Assembly: GCF_026410255.1 (NCBI RefSeq)
Contig: NZ_JAPMLL010000001.1
Coordinates: 1-64,000 of the forward strand
Direction: 5' to 3'
DNA: 64,000 bases
DNA from: Xanthomarina sp. F1114
GTDB lineage: Bacteria > Bacteroidota > Bacteroidia > Flavobacteriales > Flavobacteriaceae
In this document: positions 46,072 through 55,699 of the stretch, one piece after another
Layout: every line of letters starts with the position of its first letter
Numbering within the stretch: position 1 is the stretch's first letter
Position numbers and translations under genes: made by a program
The notes under the pieces: generated by a model
The model's input: only the letters and a program-made list of their open reading frames with translations
Databases searched by the model: none
What the model was told of the DNA's origin: nothing

Positions 46072-48045
46072 ATGGCTCAACATAAAGAAGACACACATCA
46101 CCATGATCATGGTGGTATTTTTGGAAAGCGTACAGATTTATATTTTTCGATACTTTGTGGCGTTTTTTTGCTAATCGGATTTATTTTAGAAAAAACCACA
46201 TCCACCCCAGCTTGGTCACACTTAAGTATTTATATAATTGCCTATTTTTTCGGGGGCTATTTTATAACTATTGAGGCTACACAAAAAATCTCCAGAGGAG
46301 GTTTTGATATTGACTTTTTAATGATTGCTGCCGCTATTGGCGCTGCTTATATTGGCAGTTGGGCCGAAGGTGCTTTACTTTTGTTTTTGTTTAGTTTAGG
46401 TCATGCATTGGAGAGTTATGCCATGAATAAAGCCACCAAATCTATTGAAGCTTTAAACGATTTATCGCCAAGTACAGCGCTAGTAAATAAAGCTGGAAAA
46501 CTTGTTGAAACTCCTATTGAAGAATTACAAATAAACGATATTATTGTTGTTAAGCCACATACAAAAATTGCAGCAGATGGGGTTGTTGTAAAAGGACATA
46601 GCAGCATTAATCAAGCACCAATTACAGGAGAGAGTATGCCGGTTGATAAAACGGCCATCCCAAATTTAGATAATTTACCAGATTTTAAAGACATAGATAA
46701 AAACCATATTGCATTTACTGGAACTATTAATGGCGATGGACATATAGAAGTTCAAGTCTTAAAACTTAGCAAAGATTCCACAGTAGCGCGTTTGGTAAAA
46801 ATGGTAAGTGAAGTTGAGACTCAGAAATCGCCAACTCAACGGATGACTAAAAAGTTTGAGAAAATTTACGTTCCTATTGTCATTATTTTGGTTGTTATCT
46901 TGTGTTTTGCATACTTAATTATAGACGAAACCTTTCAAGAAAGTCTGTATCGAGCTATTACCGTTTTAGTAGCAGCAAGTCCGTGTGCATTGGCTATATC
47001 TACGCCAAGTGCTGTCTTGAGTGGGATTGCCAGAGCAGCTCAAAAAGGTGTTTTGATTAAAGGTGGAAAAGCTCTTGAAGATTTAGGTGCTATTTCTACT
47101 ATTGCTTTCGATAAAACAGGAACTCTTACTGAAGGGAAACCAAAATTAACCAAGGTAATTCCGTTTAATGGTTTTAGTGAAACCGATTTTTTACAACTGG
47201 TTTTAGAAGTTGAACGCTTAAGCAATCATCCACTCGCTAAAGCTATTACAAAAGATATTAAAGAACAGTATCAAATTAAGTATCTTGGAGAAGCTTCTGA
47301 AATAAATGCCATTCAAGGAAAAGGAATTGAAGCTATCTATAAAAATGAAACCGTTTTTATAGGAAACACAAGACTTATGCTAGATGAAGGGATTTTGGTG
47401 GAAGATTCTGTAAACTCTAAAATGGAAACTCTTTTACAACAAGGTCATACAGTGATGCTTGTAGCTTATAAAATGGAAATTGTTGGACTGATAAGTGTTA
47501 TGGACGTGCCAAGAAAAACAGCGGTAAGCACTTTAAAACGTTTAAAAGAAATTGGCATTAAACGGATGGTGATGCTTACTGGCGATCATCAGAATGTTGG
47601 AGATACCATTGCTAAACAAATAGGTTTAACCGAAGCTAAGGGGAATTTACTTCCTGAAGACAAGGTGGAAGCTGTAAAAACCCTATTAAAAGAAGATAAA
47701 AGAATAGCCATGGTTGGAGATGGAGTTAATGATGCTCCAGCTATGGCTTTAAGCACCGTAAGTGTTGCTATGGGAGCAGCCGGAAGCGATGTAGCTTTAG
47801 AAACTGCCGATGTTGCTTTAATGTCTGATAAAATTGAAATGCTTCCTTTTGCTATTGGTTTAAGCAGAGAGTCTAAACGTATTATCAAACAAAACATTAT
47901 TATAAGTTTGGGTGTTGTTGCTTTATTGGTTCCTGTTACTATTTTAGGACTTACCAATATTGGTGTGGCGGTACTTTTTCACGAAGGCTCTACCATAGTT
48001 GTTGTAATAAATGCGTTGCGTTTATTGCGATTTAAGATGGACTAG
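46072..48045 (+). CDS. P1B-4-type heavy-metal P-type ATPase
   Basis: 657 residues, with no N-terminal HMA domain but a His-rich start (HKEDTHHHDHGG). Core motifs are TGES (about 180), the membrane metal site SPC within AASPCALAIS, the phosphorylation site DKTGTLTEG and GDGVNDAPA. SPC together with HEGST in a late helix is diagnostic of the P1B-4 subgroup, which exports Co, Zn, Cd or Fe; Cu-type pumps have CPC. It follows the adaptor gene by 75 bases and completes a two-stage exporter, from cytoplasm to periplasm to outside. A terminator follows. Confidence 0.93.
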   Translation: MAQHKEDTHHHDHGGIFGKRTDLYFSILCGVFLLIGFILEKTTSTPAWSHLSIYIIAYFFGGYFITIEATQKISRGGFDIDFLMIAAAIGAAYIGSWAEGALLLFLFSLGHALESYAMNKATKSIEALNDLSPSTALVNKAGKLVETPIEELQINDIIVVKPHTKIAADGVVVKGHSSINQAPITGESMPVDKTAIPNLDNLPDFKDIDKNHIAFTGTINGDGHIEVQVLKLSKDSTVARLVKMVSEVETQKSPTQRMTKKFEKIYVPIVIILVVILCFAYLIIDETFQESLYRAITVLVAASPCALAISTPSAVLSGIARAAQKGVLIKGGKALEDLGAISTIAFDKTGTLTEGKPKLTKVIPFNGFSETDFLQLVLEVERLSNHPLAKAITKDIKEQYQIKYLGEASEINAIQGKGIEAIYKNETVFIGNTRLMLDEGILVEDSVNSKMETLLQQGHTVMLVAYKMEIVGLISVMDVPRKTAVSTLKRLKEIGIKRMVMLTGDHQNVGDTIAKQIGLTEAKGNLLPEDKVEAVKTLLKEDKRIAMVGDGVNDAPAMALSTVSVAMGAAGSDVALETADVALMSDKIEMLPFAIGLSRESKRIIKQNIIISLGVVALLVPVTILGLTNIGVAVLFHEGSTIVVVINALRLLRFKMD

Positions 48046-48052
48046 TTAGAAA

Positions 48053-48094
48053 ACAAAAACTCCCAAGCTAAATAAGTTTGGGAGTTTTGTTTTT
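48053..48094 (+). terminator. Terminator of the metal-export operon
   Basis: AAACTCCCAA pairs with TTGGGAGTTT and is followed by GTTTTT. A second inverted repeat, TAGCTTG...CAAGCTA (48100-48132), follows and may serve the opposing glycyl-tRNA synthetase transcript. Confidence 0.88.
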
Positions 48095-48167
48095 AGTTTT
48101 AGCTTGGCCGAAGACCTATCGGTTTCAAGCTAAAGTTTATTTTAATATTCTTATTTTTACAAGAATT

Positions 48168-49706
48168 CTACATTTTTTGAAGCCAATACTTCATATCAAC
48201 CTCAGTTTTTATTATTTCGTTTAATTCTTCAATCTTTACGCGTTTTTGCTCCATAGTATCTCTATGTCTAATAGTAACTGTATTATCTTCCAAAGTGTCA
48301 TGATCTATAGTAATACAAAATGGCGTTCCGTTGGCATCTTGACGTCTGTATCGTCTTCCTACGGCGTCTTTTTCGTCGTAAACCACATTAAAATCCCATT
48401 TCAGGTCTTCCAAAATCTGTTTGGCTATTTCTGGCAAGCCATCTTTTTTAACCAAAGGCAAAATAGCTGCTTTTACAGGAGCTAAAACTGCTGGTAATTT
48501 TAAAACGGTTCTTGTTGTATTGTTATCTAATTCCTCTTCAACTAAAGAGTTAGAAAACACAGCCAAAAACAACCTATCTAAACCTATAGAAGTTTCAAGT
48601 ACATACGGTGTATAACTTGCATTGTCTTCGTGATCGAAATATTGTAATTTCTTTCCAGAAAAGGCTTCGTGTTGTTTTAAATCGAAATCTGTTCTAGAGT
48701 GAATTCCTTCCAATTCTTTAAATCCGAATGGAAATTTAAATTCTATATCTGTAGCAGCATCTGCATAGTGAGCTAATTTCTCATGGTCGTGAAAACGGTA
48801 ATTATCTTCACCCAGGCCTAGAGATTTATGCCATTTCATTCTATGTTCTTTCCAATACTCAAACCATTCTTTTTGAGTTCCTGGTTTTATAAAATACTGC
48901 ATTTCCATTTGTTCAAACTCACGCATTCTAAAAATAAACTGTCTAGCAACAATTTCATTTCTAAAAGCTTTACCTGTTTGCGCAATTCCAAAAGGGATTT
49001 TCATACGTCCAGTTTTCTGAACATTTAAAAAGTTTACAAAAATTCCTTGAGCTGTTTCCGGACGTAAATACAAATCCATAGCATGTTCTGCACTTGCACC
49101 AAGTTTGGTTCCAAACATGAGGTTAAATTGCTTTACATCTGTCCAGTTTTTGGAGCCAGTTAAAGGATCCGCTATTTCCAGTTCTTCAATAAGCGCTTTA
49201 ACATCTGCTAAATCTTCATTTCCTAAAGATTTCCCCATTCTGCTAAGAATCTCAGTTATTTTTTCCTGATATCCAACAACACGTGGATTTGTAGAAACAA
49301 ATTCTTCTTTATTAAAGGCTTCTCCAAAGCGCTTTTCTGCTTTTTTGACTTCCTTTTCTATTTTAGCTTCTATTTTAGCGCAATAGTCTTCAATAAGAAC
49401 ATCTGCTCTATAGCGTTTTTTAGAATCTTTATTGTCTATTAATGGATCGTTAAAGGCATCTACGTGCCCTGAAGCTTTCCAAGTGGTAGGATGCATAAAT
49501 ATGGAAGCATCAATACCCACAATATTTTCATTCATTTGGACCATGGCTTTCCACCAATAGTCACGAATATTCTTCTTTAACTCCACTCCATTTTGAGCGT
49601 AGTCGTACACTGCGCTTAGTCCGTCGTAAATTTCACTACTTTGGAACACGTAACCATACTCTTTTGCGTGAGAGATTACTTTCTTAAATTGATCATCGTT
49701 TGCCAT
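48168..49706 (-). CDS. glyS: Glycine--tRNA ligase (dimeric, alpha2 type)
   Basis: 512 residues from the ATG at 49706 (MANDDQFKKVISHAKEYGYV). A longer frame reaching 49751 would run through a terminator and is rejected. The class II core has RPETAQGIFVNF, GFKELEGIHSRTDFDLKQHE and ETSIGLDRLFLAVF (motif 3), then an anticodon-binding domain. It charges tRNA-Gly as the single-chain enzyme, unlike the alpha2beta2 form of many bacteria. A CAAAAATA block (minus-strand TATTTTTG) lies directly upstream of the start. Confidence 0.96.
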   Translation of the reverse strand: MANDDQFKKVISHAKEYGYVFQSSEIYDGLSAVYDYAQNGVELKKNIRDYWWKAMVQMNENIVGIDASIFMHPTTWKASGHVDAFNDPLIDNKDSKKRYRADVLIEDYCAKIEAKIEKEVKKAEKRFGEAFNKEEFVSTNPRVVGYQEKITEILSRMGKSLGNEDLADVKALIEELEIADPLTGSKNWTDVKQFNLMFGTKLGASAEHAMDLYLRPETAQGIFVNFLNVQKTGRMKIPFGIAQTGKAFRNEIVARQFIFRMREFEQMEMQYFIKPGTQKEWFEYWKEHRMKWHKSLGLGEDNYRFHDHEKLAHYADAATDIEFKFPFGFKELEGIHSRTDFDLKQHEAFSGKKLQYFDHEDNASYTPYVLETSIGLDRLFLAVFSNSLVEEELDNNTTRTVLKLPAVLAPVKAAILPLVKKDGLPEIAKQILEDLKWDFNVVYDEKDAVGRRYRRQDANGTPFCITIDHDTLEDNTVTIRHRDTMEQKRVKIEELNEIIKTEVDMKYWLQKM

Positions 49707-49719
49707 AGTGCAAAAATAA

Positions 49720-49749
49720 AAAACCGTTCCCATTAAAGGAACGGTTTTC
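49720..49749 (-). terminator. Terminator of the 49770-50654 gene
   Basis: AAACCGTTCC pairs with GGAACGGTTT around CATTAAA; on the minus strand it is followed by TTTTTTA. It lies between the stop of that gene and the glyS start. Confidence 0.85.
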
Positions 49750-49769
49750 ACAAATATATTATTGGTTAG

Positions 49770-50654
49770 TTATTTTAGGTCTATTTCTGTTTTTCCTATC
49801 TCTAAATCGTCATTATAAACAAGAATTGAATAGGTGCCTTTTTCAAATAATTCTTTAGATTCTACATTAATTTTAGTGCAGACATCAATATTGTCGTAAC
49901 TATTATTAACCACTGTCATTCCACTATAATTTAAGGCCTGATTTTTAAAATTTACATGACCTCTTTCTACTACCAACTGGTTATCTGGCCCAAGTATTTG
50001 AACAAAGATATTTTTATTTCCTTTTGGTGTAAACTCATTGCTTAAAAGAGTTAAGCAGACTTCTATATGGTTTAATTTATCAATTTTATTCGTTTTCGCA
50101 TCATTCCTTGTACTCACGGTTCTTAATGCCATTGCTTGAACATTCTCTGCAGAAACTGACTGAATCTTTTTAATGGTTTTAGACAAAATCAAGTTTTCTT
50201 CTTTTAAAAGATTTAATTGCTTTTGCTGATTAAACATCTGATCAGTCAAAGAATAAAGTTCTACTTCAAGCGATTTATTTTGTTTTTCAGTCACATTATA
50301 TTTTCTATATAAACGCGACCTTTCTTTTTCAAGAACTGCTATTTGATTTTTATACTTAGAAATTACGGATACGTCTGTTGAGAAAAATCTAACCGAGTCT
50401 AAAACATTTGAAACTTTTGCTTTAGCCTTAGCTAATTCTATATCTGTGGTATTGCTATTTGCTCGAATTGTATCATAACTTTTAATCATTTCGTGTAGTT
50501 CATTTTGAACAAGTGAAGTTTCTTGTTCTACAAATGATTGATGATTTTTAAGTGCTTGATACTTTACAAAGCCATAAGACCCTAAAATAACAATTGCTAT
50601 TACCAATGTACCTATAATTAATCTGTAGTTAAATAATTGAGGGTTAACTATCAT
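49770..50654 (-). CDS. Membrane-anchored coiled-coil protein of unknown function
   Basis: 294 residues. One N-terminal membrane helix (LIIGTLVIAIVILGSYGFVKY, about 11-31) is followed by a long coiled coil (about 40-170) and a C-terminal beta-rich domain (about 195-290). Orientation with the coiled coil outside the cytoplasm is likely. No domain recognised. Its place between glyS and comF is seen in other Flavobacteriaceae and suggests a conserved but unstudied gene. Confidence 0.75.
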   Translation of the reverse strand: MIVNPQLFNYRLIIGTLVIAIVILGSYGFVKYQALKNHQSFVEQETSLVQNELHEMIKSYDTIRANSNTTDIELAKAKAKVSNVLDSVRFFSTDVSVISKYKNQIAVLEKERSRLYRKYNVTEKQNKSLEVELYSLTDQMFNQQKQLNLLKEENLILSKTIKKIQSVSAENVQAMALRTVSTRNDAKTNKIDKLNHIEVCLTLLSNEFTPKGNKNIFVQILGPDNQLVVERGHVNFKNQALNYSGMTVVNNSYDNIDVCTKINVESKELFEKGTYSILVYNDDLEIGKTEIDLK

Positions 50655-50815
50655 CTTAATTTAATATTTTATCATACAAAACTATAAAGAATGACATTCT
50701 AATCTTATTTTATTCGATGAACTGATAAAATAATTGTTGAAGTCATAAATAACTGATTTAAAACAGGTTTCAAGCTTAAAAGTTATTGTTATCTTTAAGT
50801 TAAATTCTTACAAAG

Positions 50816-51493
50816 ATGTTGAAATCAGTTTTAGACTTGTTTTTTCCGAAAGTATGTTTTGCTTGTCAGTTTCAGTTAGGCGATTTTGAACAATATATTT
50901 GTACTAATTGTAGACATAGTTTGCCAGTTACCAATTTTCATCTTGAAAACGACGATTCGGTTTTAAAAATTTTTTATGGCCGAGCAAAATTAGAGCAGGC
51001 TACCGCCTTATTAAGATTTGAAAAAAAAGGCATTACTCAACAACTAATACATAATTTAAAATATAAAGGGCACGAAGATGTTGGCCTGTTTTTAGGTAAA
51101 TGGCTAGGATCTGAATTGAAAGAAACAAAAAACTATGAAAATATAGACTTAGTAATTCCCGTTCCACTTCATAAGAAGAAACTAAAAAAAAGAGGCTATA
51201 ACCAAGTTGCTAAATTTGGACAAGAAATTGCTTTACAATTAAACACCGAATATTGCGACGATGTCTTAATAAAAATAACAAACACGGCTTCCCAAGTAAA
51301 TAAGTCTAGATTGAGTAGATGGATTAACAACGATGAGCTTTTTAGTATTCAGAATAAGGAAAAAATTGAGAACAAACACGTACTTTTAGTGGACGATATT
51401 ATAACCACTGGGGCAACTATGGAAGCATGTATATCTGTATTAAACAAAGCCAAAAATGTTAAAATTAGCATGGCTTCCATGGCAATAGTTTAA
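50816..51493 (+). CDS. comF: ComF family phosphoribosyltransferase-like protein
   Basis: 225 residues with the N-terminal zinc-ribbon pattern CFACQFQ and CTNCRHS, the middle LVIPVPLHKKKLKKRGYNQ and the PRPP-binding loop VLLVDDIITTGAT (about 195-207). ComF proteins are needed for natural DNA uptake in several bacteria and may help move single-stranded DNA in the cytoplasm. Length and motifs are normal. It is divergent from the coiled-coil gene and followed by a lipoprotein gene. Confidence 0.93.
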   Translation: MLKSVLDLFFPKVCFACQFQLGDFEQYICTNCRHSLPVTNFHLENDDSVLKIFYGRAKLEQATALLRFEKKGITQQLIHNLKYKGHEDVGLFLGKWLGSELKETKNYENIDLVIPVPLHKKKLKKRGYNQVAKFGQEIALQLNTEYCDDVLIKITNTASQVNKSRLSRWINNDELFSIQNKEKIENKHVLLVDDIITTGATMEACISVLNKAKNVKISMASMAIV

Positions 51494-51551
51494 GGATTGT
51501 TTTCTGTATGAGAATTAAATTGTTTCTTTGTATCTAATTTAAAAACATAAA

Positions 51552-53159
51552 ATGAATCGCGCTTTTTACAAACCTCTATATCTTATTTTTGTTTGCTTGT
51601 TATTTGCCAATTGTGCTAATAGAGGCCGCCCAAGTGGAGGAGAAAAAGACGTAACACCTCCTGTAATTGTAAAATCTGATCCGGAGAATTTTTCAACTAA
51701 CTTTACAGGAACCCAAATAAAAATTGTTTTTAACGAGTTTATAAAAGTCAATAACCTTCAAAAGCAGCTTATTATTTCTCCTCCTATGGATCCAGCTCCA
51801 GAAATAGCACCACAAGGAGTTGCCAGTAGATACATTACCATAAAAATAAAAGACACCTTAGATCCAAACACCACCTATGCGTTTAACTTTGGAAATAGTA
51901 TTGTAGATAATAACGAAGCCAACCCATATCCATTTTATAGATATGTGTTTTCTACCGGAGATTATATCGACTCCCTTTCGGTAAAAGGTAATATTATTGA
52001 CGCAACTTTACGCCAACCTGATGAGTATGTTTCTGTTATGCTTTACGAAATGGACTCTACTTTTACAGATTCTACAATCTATAAACACAGACCAAAATAT
52101 ATTACCAATACCCTAGATAGTACAACTGTCTTTTCAATTGATAATATTAAAGCTGGAAAATACATGCTTGTAGCTTTGAAAGATGAAAACCAAGACAGCA
52201 AATATCAACAAAGAAGTGATAAGATTGGATTCTTAAAAAATCCGATTACAGTTCCAACAGACTCACTTTATACTATAAAACTGTTTCAAGAAAATCCCGA
52301 TGCTAAGATTATAAACCCTCGTTTAATTTCTGGCGAAAAAATAGCTTTTGGTTATGAAGGCGATTATGAGAATATGAACATCCAAATTCTAACGGAAACT
52401 CCAGAAGATTTTAGCTATCGAATTATAAAAGATGCCAAAACAGATTCTTTAAACTACTATTACAAACCTCGTTTTAAAGAAATAGATACATTAATTTTTA
52501 ATGTTAGTAATAAAAACTACAACCAAGACTTTATAGTTAAAATAAGCGAACAAAAAAGAGATACGCTAATTATTAATGCGGCCCCAACCGGAAGTATTGG
52601 TTTTGAAGAAGATTTTAAAATTTGGGCTAATACACCTTTTGAAAAAATTGTTGGAGATAAAATTAGCATAAAGGATAAAGATTCTTTAGATGTTACATTT
52701 AATTCAAAATTAGATTCTTTAACCAATACCTTAGCTCTTAGTTTTGATAAAACTGAAAGTAATAGATATACAGTTCTTGTATTACCCAATGCTATTACAG
52801 ATTTTTTTGGAAATAAAAATGACAGTTTAAATTACACACTTAACACTAAGAGTTTTGAAAATTATGGCAATGTTCGTGTCAACTTAAAAAATGCTAATTA
52901 CCCTGTAATTGTACAACTTACAGACGACAAAGGTGAAGTTAAAGCAGAAAAATACAGTAGCGAACCAGAACCTATAGACTTTAAATTTATATCGCCTAAC
53001 AAGTATTATTTAAGAGTGGTACATGATAGTAATAAAAATGGCGTATACGACTCTGGAAACTATTTAAAAAAACAACAGCCAGAAAAGACAAGTTATTTCC
53101 CCGATGTTATAGATGTTAGAGCGAATTGGGATCCTATAATAGATTTCACCTTACTCTAG
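51552..53159 (+). CDS. Ig-like (Big_5) domain lipoprotein
   Basis: 535 residues. The lipoprotein signal ends FANC (Cys about 21). Next comes RGRPSGGEKDVTPPVIVKSD, the usual start of Bacteroidota Big_5/SbsA Ig-like proteins, with the first Ig domain in residues about 35-145. The rest is beta-rich and repetitive in character. The family is common, envelope-located and of unknown function. Its last nine bases overlap the 3' end of the opposing omega-amidase gene. Confidence 0.85.
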   Translation: MNRAFYKPLYLIFVCLLFANCANRGRPSGGEKDVTPPVIVKSDPENFSTNFTGTQIKIVFNEFIKVNNLQKQLIISPPMDPAPEIAPQGVASRYITIKIKDTLDPNTTYAFNFGNSIVDNNEANPYPFYRYVFSTGDYIDSLSVKGNIIDATLRQPDEYVSVMLYEMDSTFTDSTIYKHRPKYITNTLDSTTVFSIDNIKAGKYMLVALKDENQDSKYQQRSDKIGFLKNPITVPTDSLYTIKLFQENPDAKIINPRLISGEKIAFGYEGDYENMNIQILTETPEDFSYRIIKDAKTDSLNYYYKPRFKEIDTLIFNVSNKNYNQDFIVKISEQKRDTLIINAAPTGSIGFEEDFKIWANTPFEKIVGDKISIKDKDSLDVTFNSKLDSLTNTLALSFDKTESNRYTVLVLPNAITDFFGNKNDSLNYTLNTKSFENYGNVRVNLKNANYPVIVQLTDDKGEVKAEKYSSEPEPIDFKFISPNKYYLRVVHDSNKNGVYDSGNYLKKQQPEKTSYFPDVIDVRANWDPIIDFTLL

Positions 53160-53930
53160 TGAGAAAGTATCTTTATCGTTTAAAAAATTAAACTTTTCTC
53201 GGTTTAGTTTTATATGAGATTTGTTTAGTACAACAATTTCAATGGCTTCTTTATTGTCAGGAATATGGTCTATTTTTTCACCTAAAACATCAAAAACAGC
53301 CGAATGTCCATTGTATTCGTGATTATTATTATCTAAACCTACACGATTAACACCTACGCAATAAGCCATGTTTTCAATAGCTCTTGCTTTTAAAAGCGTA
53401 TCCCAAGCTGTTGTTCTTACTTTTGGCCAATTGGCTACATAAATTAACACGTCATAATCTTCCACATTTCTAGACCAAACTGGAAAGCGTAAATCGTAGC
53501 AAATTAAAGGGCAAATTTTCCAGCCTTTGTAAGCTACAAGTAGTTTCTTATTTCCAGCAGTATAAACTCTGTCTTCGCCAGCAAGTGTAAAGGTGTGCTT
53601 TTTATCGTAGGTTTCAATCATGCCATTTGGATGTACAAATAACAATCTGTTATAAAAATTGTTGTTTTCAGAAATTACTAAACTTCCTATAATAGCTGTT
53701 TGTTTTTTTAAAGCTAATTCCTGCATCCAAACAACGGTCTCTCCAAACATAGTTTCAGCCACTTTTTTGGGATGCATAGTAAATCCAGACGTAAACATTT
53801 CGGGAAGCACTATAAGATCTACTGATTCTGAAATAGATTCTATTTTTTTAGTCAAATGAATTCTATTTTGTTGAGGATTTTCCCAAACCAATTCTGTTTG
53901 AATAAGGGCTATTTTTAATTCGTTTTGCAT
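53151..53930 (-). CDS. Omega-amidase (NIT2-like nitrilase-family amidohydrolase)
   Basis: 259 residues, the full length of NIT2-type proteins. The catalytic triad can be seen: Glu in LPEMFTSGFT, Lys in YDKKHTFTLAG and Cys in PLICYDLRFP. The expected reaction is hydrolysis of alpha-ketoglutaramate or alpha-ketosuccinamate. This pairs with glutamine-dependent transamination by the aminotransferase at 56735-57877; in this family of bacteria the two are usually neighbours. Here a T9SS/OMP gene pair has come between. The 3' end overlaps the gene at 51552. Confidence 0.9.
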   Translation of the reverse strand: MQNELKIALIQTELVWENPQQNRIHLTKKIESISESVDLIVLPEMFTSGFTMHPKKVAETMFGETVVWMQELALKKQTAIIGSLVISENNNFYNRLLFVHPNGMIETYDKKHTFTLAGEDRVYTAGNKKLLVAYKGWKICPLICYDLRFPVWSRNVEDYDVLIYVANWPKVRTTAWDTLLKARAIENMAYCVGVNRVGLDNNNHEYNGHSAVFDVLGEKIDHIPDNKEAIEIVVLNKSHIKLNREKFNFLNDKDTFSLE

Positions 53931-53959
53931 GTATTAAAAGTAATGATTTTTAAAATAAT

Positions 53960-54033
53960 TTGCCACGAATACACGAATGTTTTTAAATACTCATTTAGTA
54001 CTTAATATAAACTTATTCGAGAATTCGTGGCAA
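53960..54033. repeat. Large interspersed palindrome
   Basis: TTGCCACGAAT (53960-53970) and ATTCGTGGCAA (54023-54033) are perfect 11-bp inverted repeats around 52 bases; CACGAAT occurs twice at the left end. It resembles CACGAAT-type palindromes scattered in Bacteroidota genomes. Confidence 0.6.
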
Positions 54034-54070
54034 TAAAATTAAATTACTTTTTGGGGCTTTAAATTAAAAG

Positions 54071-55666
54071 TTATTCAATAATTAACTTTTTAGTGATTGT
54101 TTTTCCATTTGTTATTTGACCTTTAACAAAATAAAATCCTTTTTTAAGTTCACTAAGGTTAAATTCATTTTCGGTTTGAGATTTTGAATACACAGGTTCC
54201 CCATACGAATTAAAAATTTCAACGGTTTTTATTTTTTTACTATTTGTAGCCGTTTTACCAAAAGGATCATTATCACAAGGGTCGATAGGAGGATAGATAA
54301 TTTTGTTAGTAGAGCTTCCTGATTTCATAGGGTTAGAACTTAATCTAAAATCGCCACAAGGGTCATTTGGACTTCTCACATTAACATACTTATATTTGGT
54401 TCTAGTGTCACAAGCGTTTGTTGCTTTACAAACTACAACTGTAGTTCCCGGATTTCCAATTTTTACATATATAGATTTATTTTGGTAACCGTAATTAAGT
54501 ATTTCCCAGCCATCAATATTAGTTCCAGTAACACCATTTCCAACATCAAAGTACCAATTGTAACTGGTTGCTCCTTCTGCGCCAGTAACCGAATACCATT
54601 TATATTCACCTACCATAGGATTATTATCTCCACTCATGGCAGGATAAGGTGAAAAATCTGGTGCGCCTACATAAATATTATTCTTTACAATGGGTTTTGT
54701 TTGTCCACAAGCATTAATTAAGTTGGCTGTTATTGAAACAGTACCATTTCCTGTAGCTGTTAAAGTCGCTTGATTTCCATTTGTTGTAATAGTAGCAATA
54801 GTATTGTCTGAAACACTCCAAGAAGTTACAGAAACGCCACTTGGTAAATTGTTTACAGAATAGGTAGCTGTTGAGCATAAGGAACTATTTCCGGATATTA
54901 GATTTGTTGGATTATAAGGAGCTAAACCAAAAATGGCTGTTAATTCTGGATAAGATGTATTGTCAAGTTCCGGAACCACATTTACATTTCCTGGAGGGGT
55001 TGCAATTGGCGTTAAAGTAATATTATCGCTTGTTGTGGTAAATGTAGCTGGTGTTGAATTTCCATTTTCATCTAACCAACCAGTGCCTATGGACCAATGG
55101 TATTCTAAGCTTCCTTGTGAATCATAGACATTATCTACCGTAAAGTTTACCGGGTTAGTAGAACCACATGCCATATAAACAGTACCCGAAGGACTTAATG
55201 TAAAAGTTGGAACTTCATCTTTAACAATTGGATAATTACAAGATTCTGAACTCAAACCATTCGAATACTCTAATGAAGCATACAAAAAGCCACCAGTTAC
55301 ATTAAACTCAATTGCACTAAGTGTAATTGGTATAGTTGCATAGAAAATATGTTCACCATTAGATTCAGACCAATTAACAGTTTGGACGATTTGTGAATAT
55401 CTACTTACTTCATATGTTGAAGTCGTTTTTTTAGTATATATTATAAGATTACTATTACCCATAGCTAAATTAATAGGTTTCTTCATTTTGACAAACATTT
55501 GTATGGATACAGAGCTATTATCCTCAAAATCAATAACACCACAGTTGCTAATTGTTGTACCATTTAAGTAATTCATGTTTTCTACTGTTACAGTAACTTG
55601 ACTGAAAGTGATTTTTGATAATAATAAAAATAATATAAGTGATAAATAAGAAATTTTATGTTTCAT
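54071..55666 (-). CDS. Secreted protein with type A T9SS sorting domain
   Basis: 531 residues. The signal peptide ends ITFSQ. The body is beta-rich with Ig-like stretches, including a PKD-like segment about residues 350-420 (EYKWYSVTGAEGATSYNW). The C-terminus (VEIFNSYGEPVYSKSQTENE, FYFVKGQITNGKTITKKLII) is the type A T9SS CTD, which is removed during export. The protein should be released or attached to the cell surface; no catalytic domain is visible. It is in the same direction as and 33 bases after the outer-membrane protein gene at 55700. Confidence 0.88.
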   Translation of the reverse strand: MKHKISYLSLILFLLLSKITFSQVTVTVENMNYLNGTTISNCGVIDFEDNSSVSIQMFVKMKKPINLAMGNSNLIIYTKKTTSTYEVSRYSQIVQTVNWSESNGEHIFYATIPITLSAIEFNVTGGFLYASLEYSNGLSSESCNYPIVKDEVPTFTLSPSGTVYMACGSTNPVNFTVDNVYDSQGSLEYHWSIGTGWLDENGNSTPATFTTTSDNITLTPIATPPGNVNVVPELDNTSYPELTAIFGLAPYNPTNLISGNSSLCSTATYSVNNLPSGVSVTSWSVSDNTIATITTNGNQATLTATGNGTVSITANLINACGQTKPIVKNNIYVGAPDFSPYPAMSGDNNPMVGEYKWYSVTGAEGATSYNWYFDVGNGVTGTNIDGWEILNYGYQNKSIYVKIGNPGTTVVVCKATNACDTRTKYKYVNVRSPNDPCGDFRLSSNPMKSGSSTNKIIYPPIDPCDNDPFGKTATNSKKIKTVEIFNSYGEPVYSKSQTENEFNLSELKKGFYFVKGQITNGKTITKKLIIE

Positions 55667-55699
55667 TTTGCTTAATGATTTAGTTGAAAATCATTAATA

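Noticed and set aside
49706-49751. Longer start for glycyl-tRNA synthetase
   Set aside because: The extra 15 codons are made by the terminator hairpin of the upstream gene and are not part of known GlyRS sequences.
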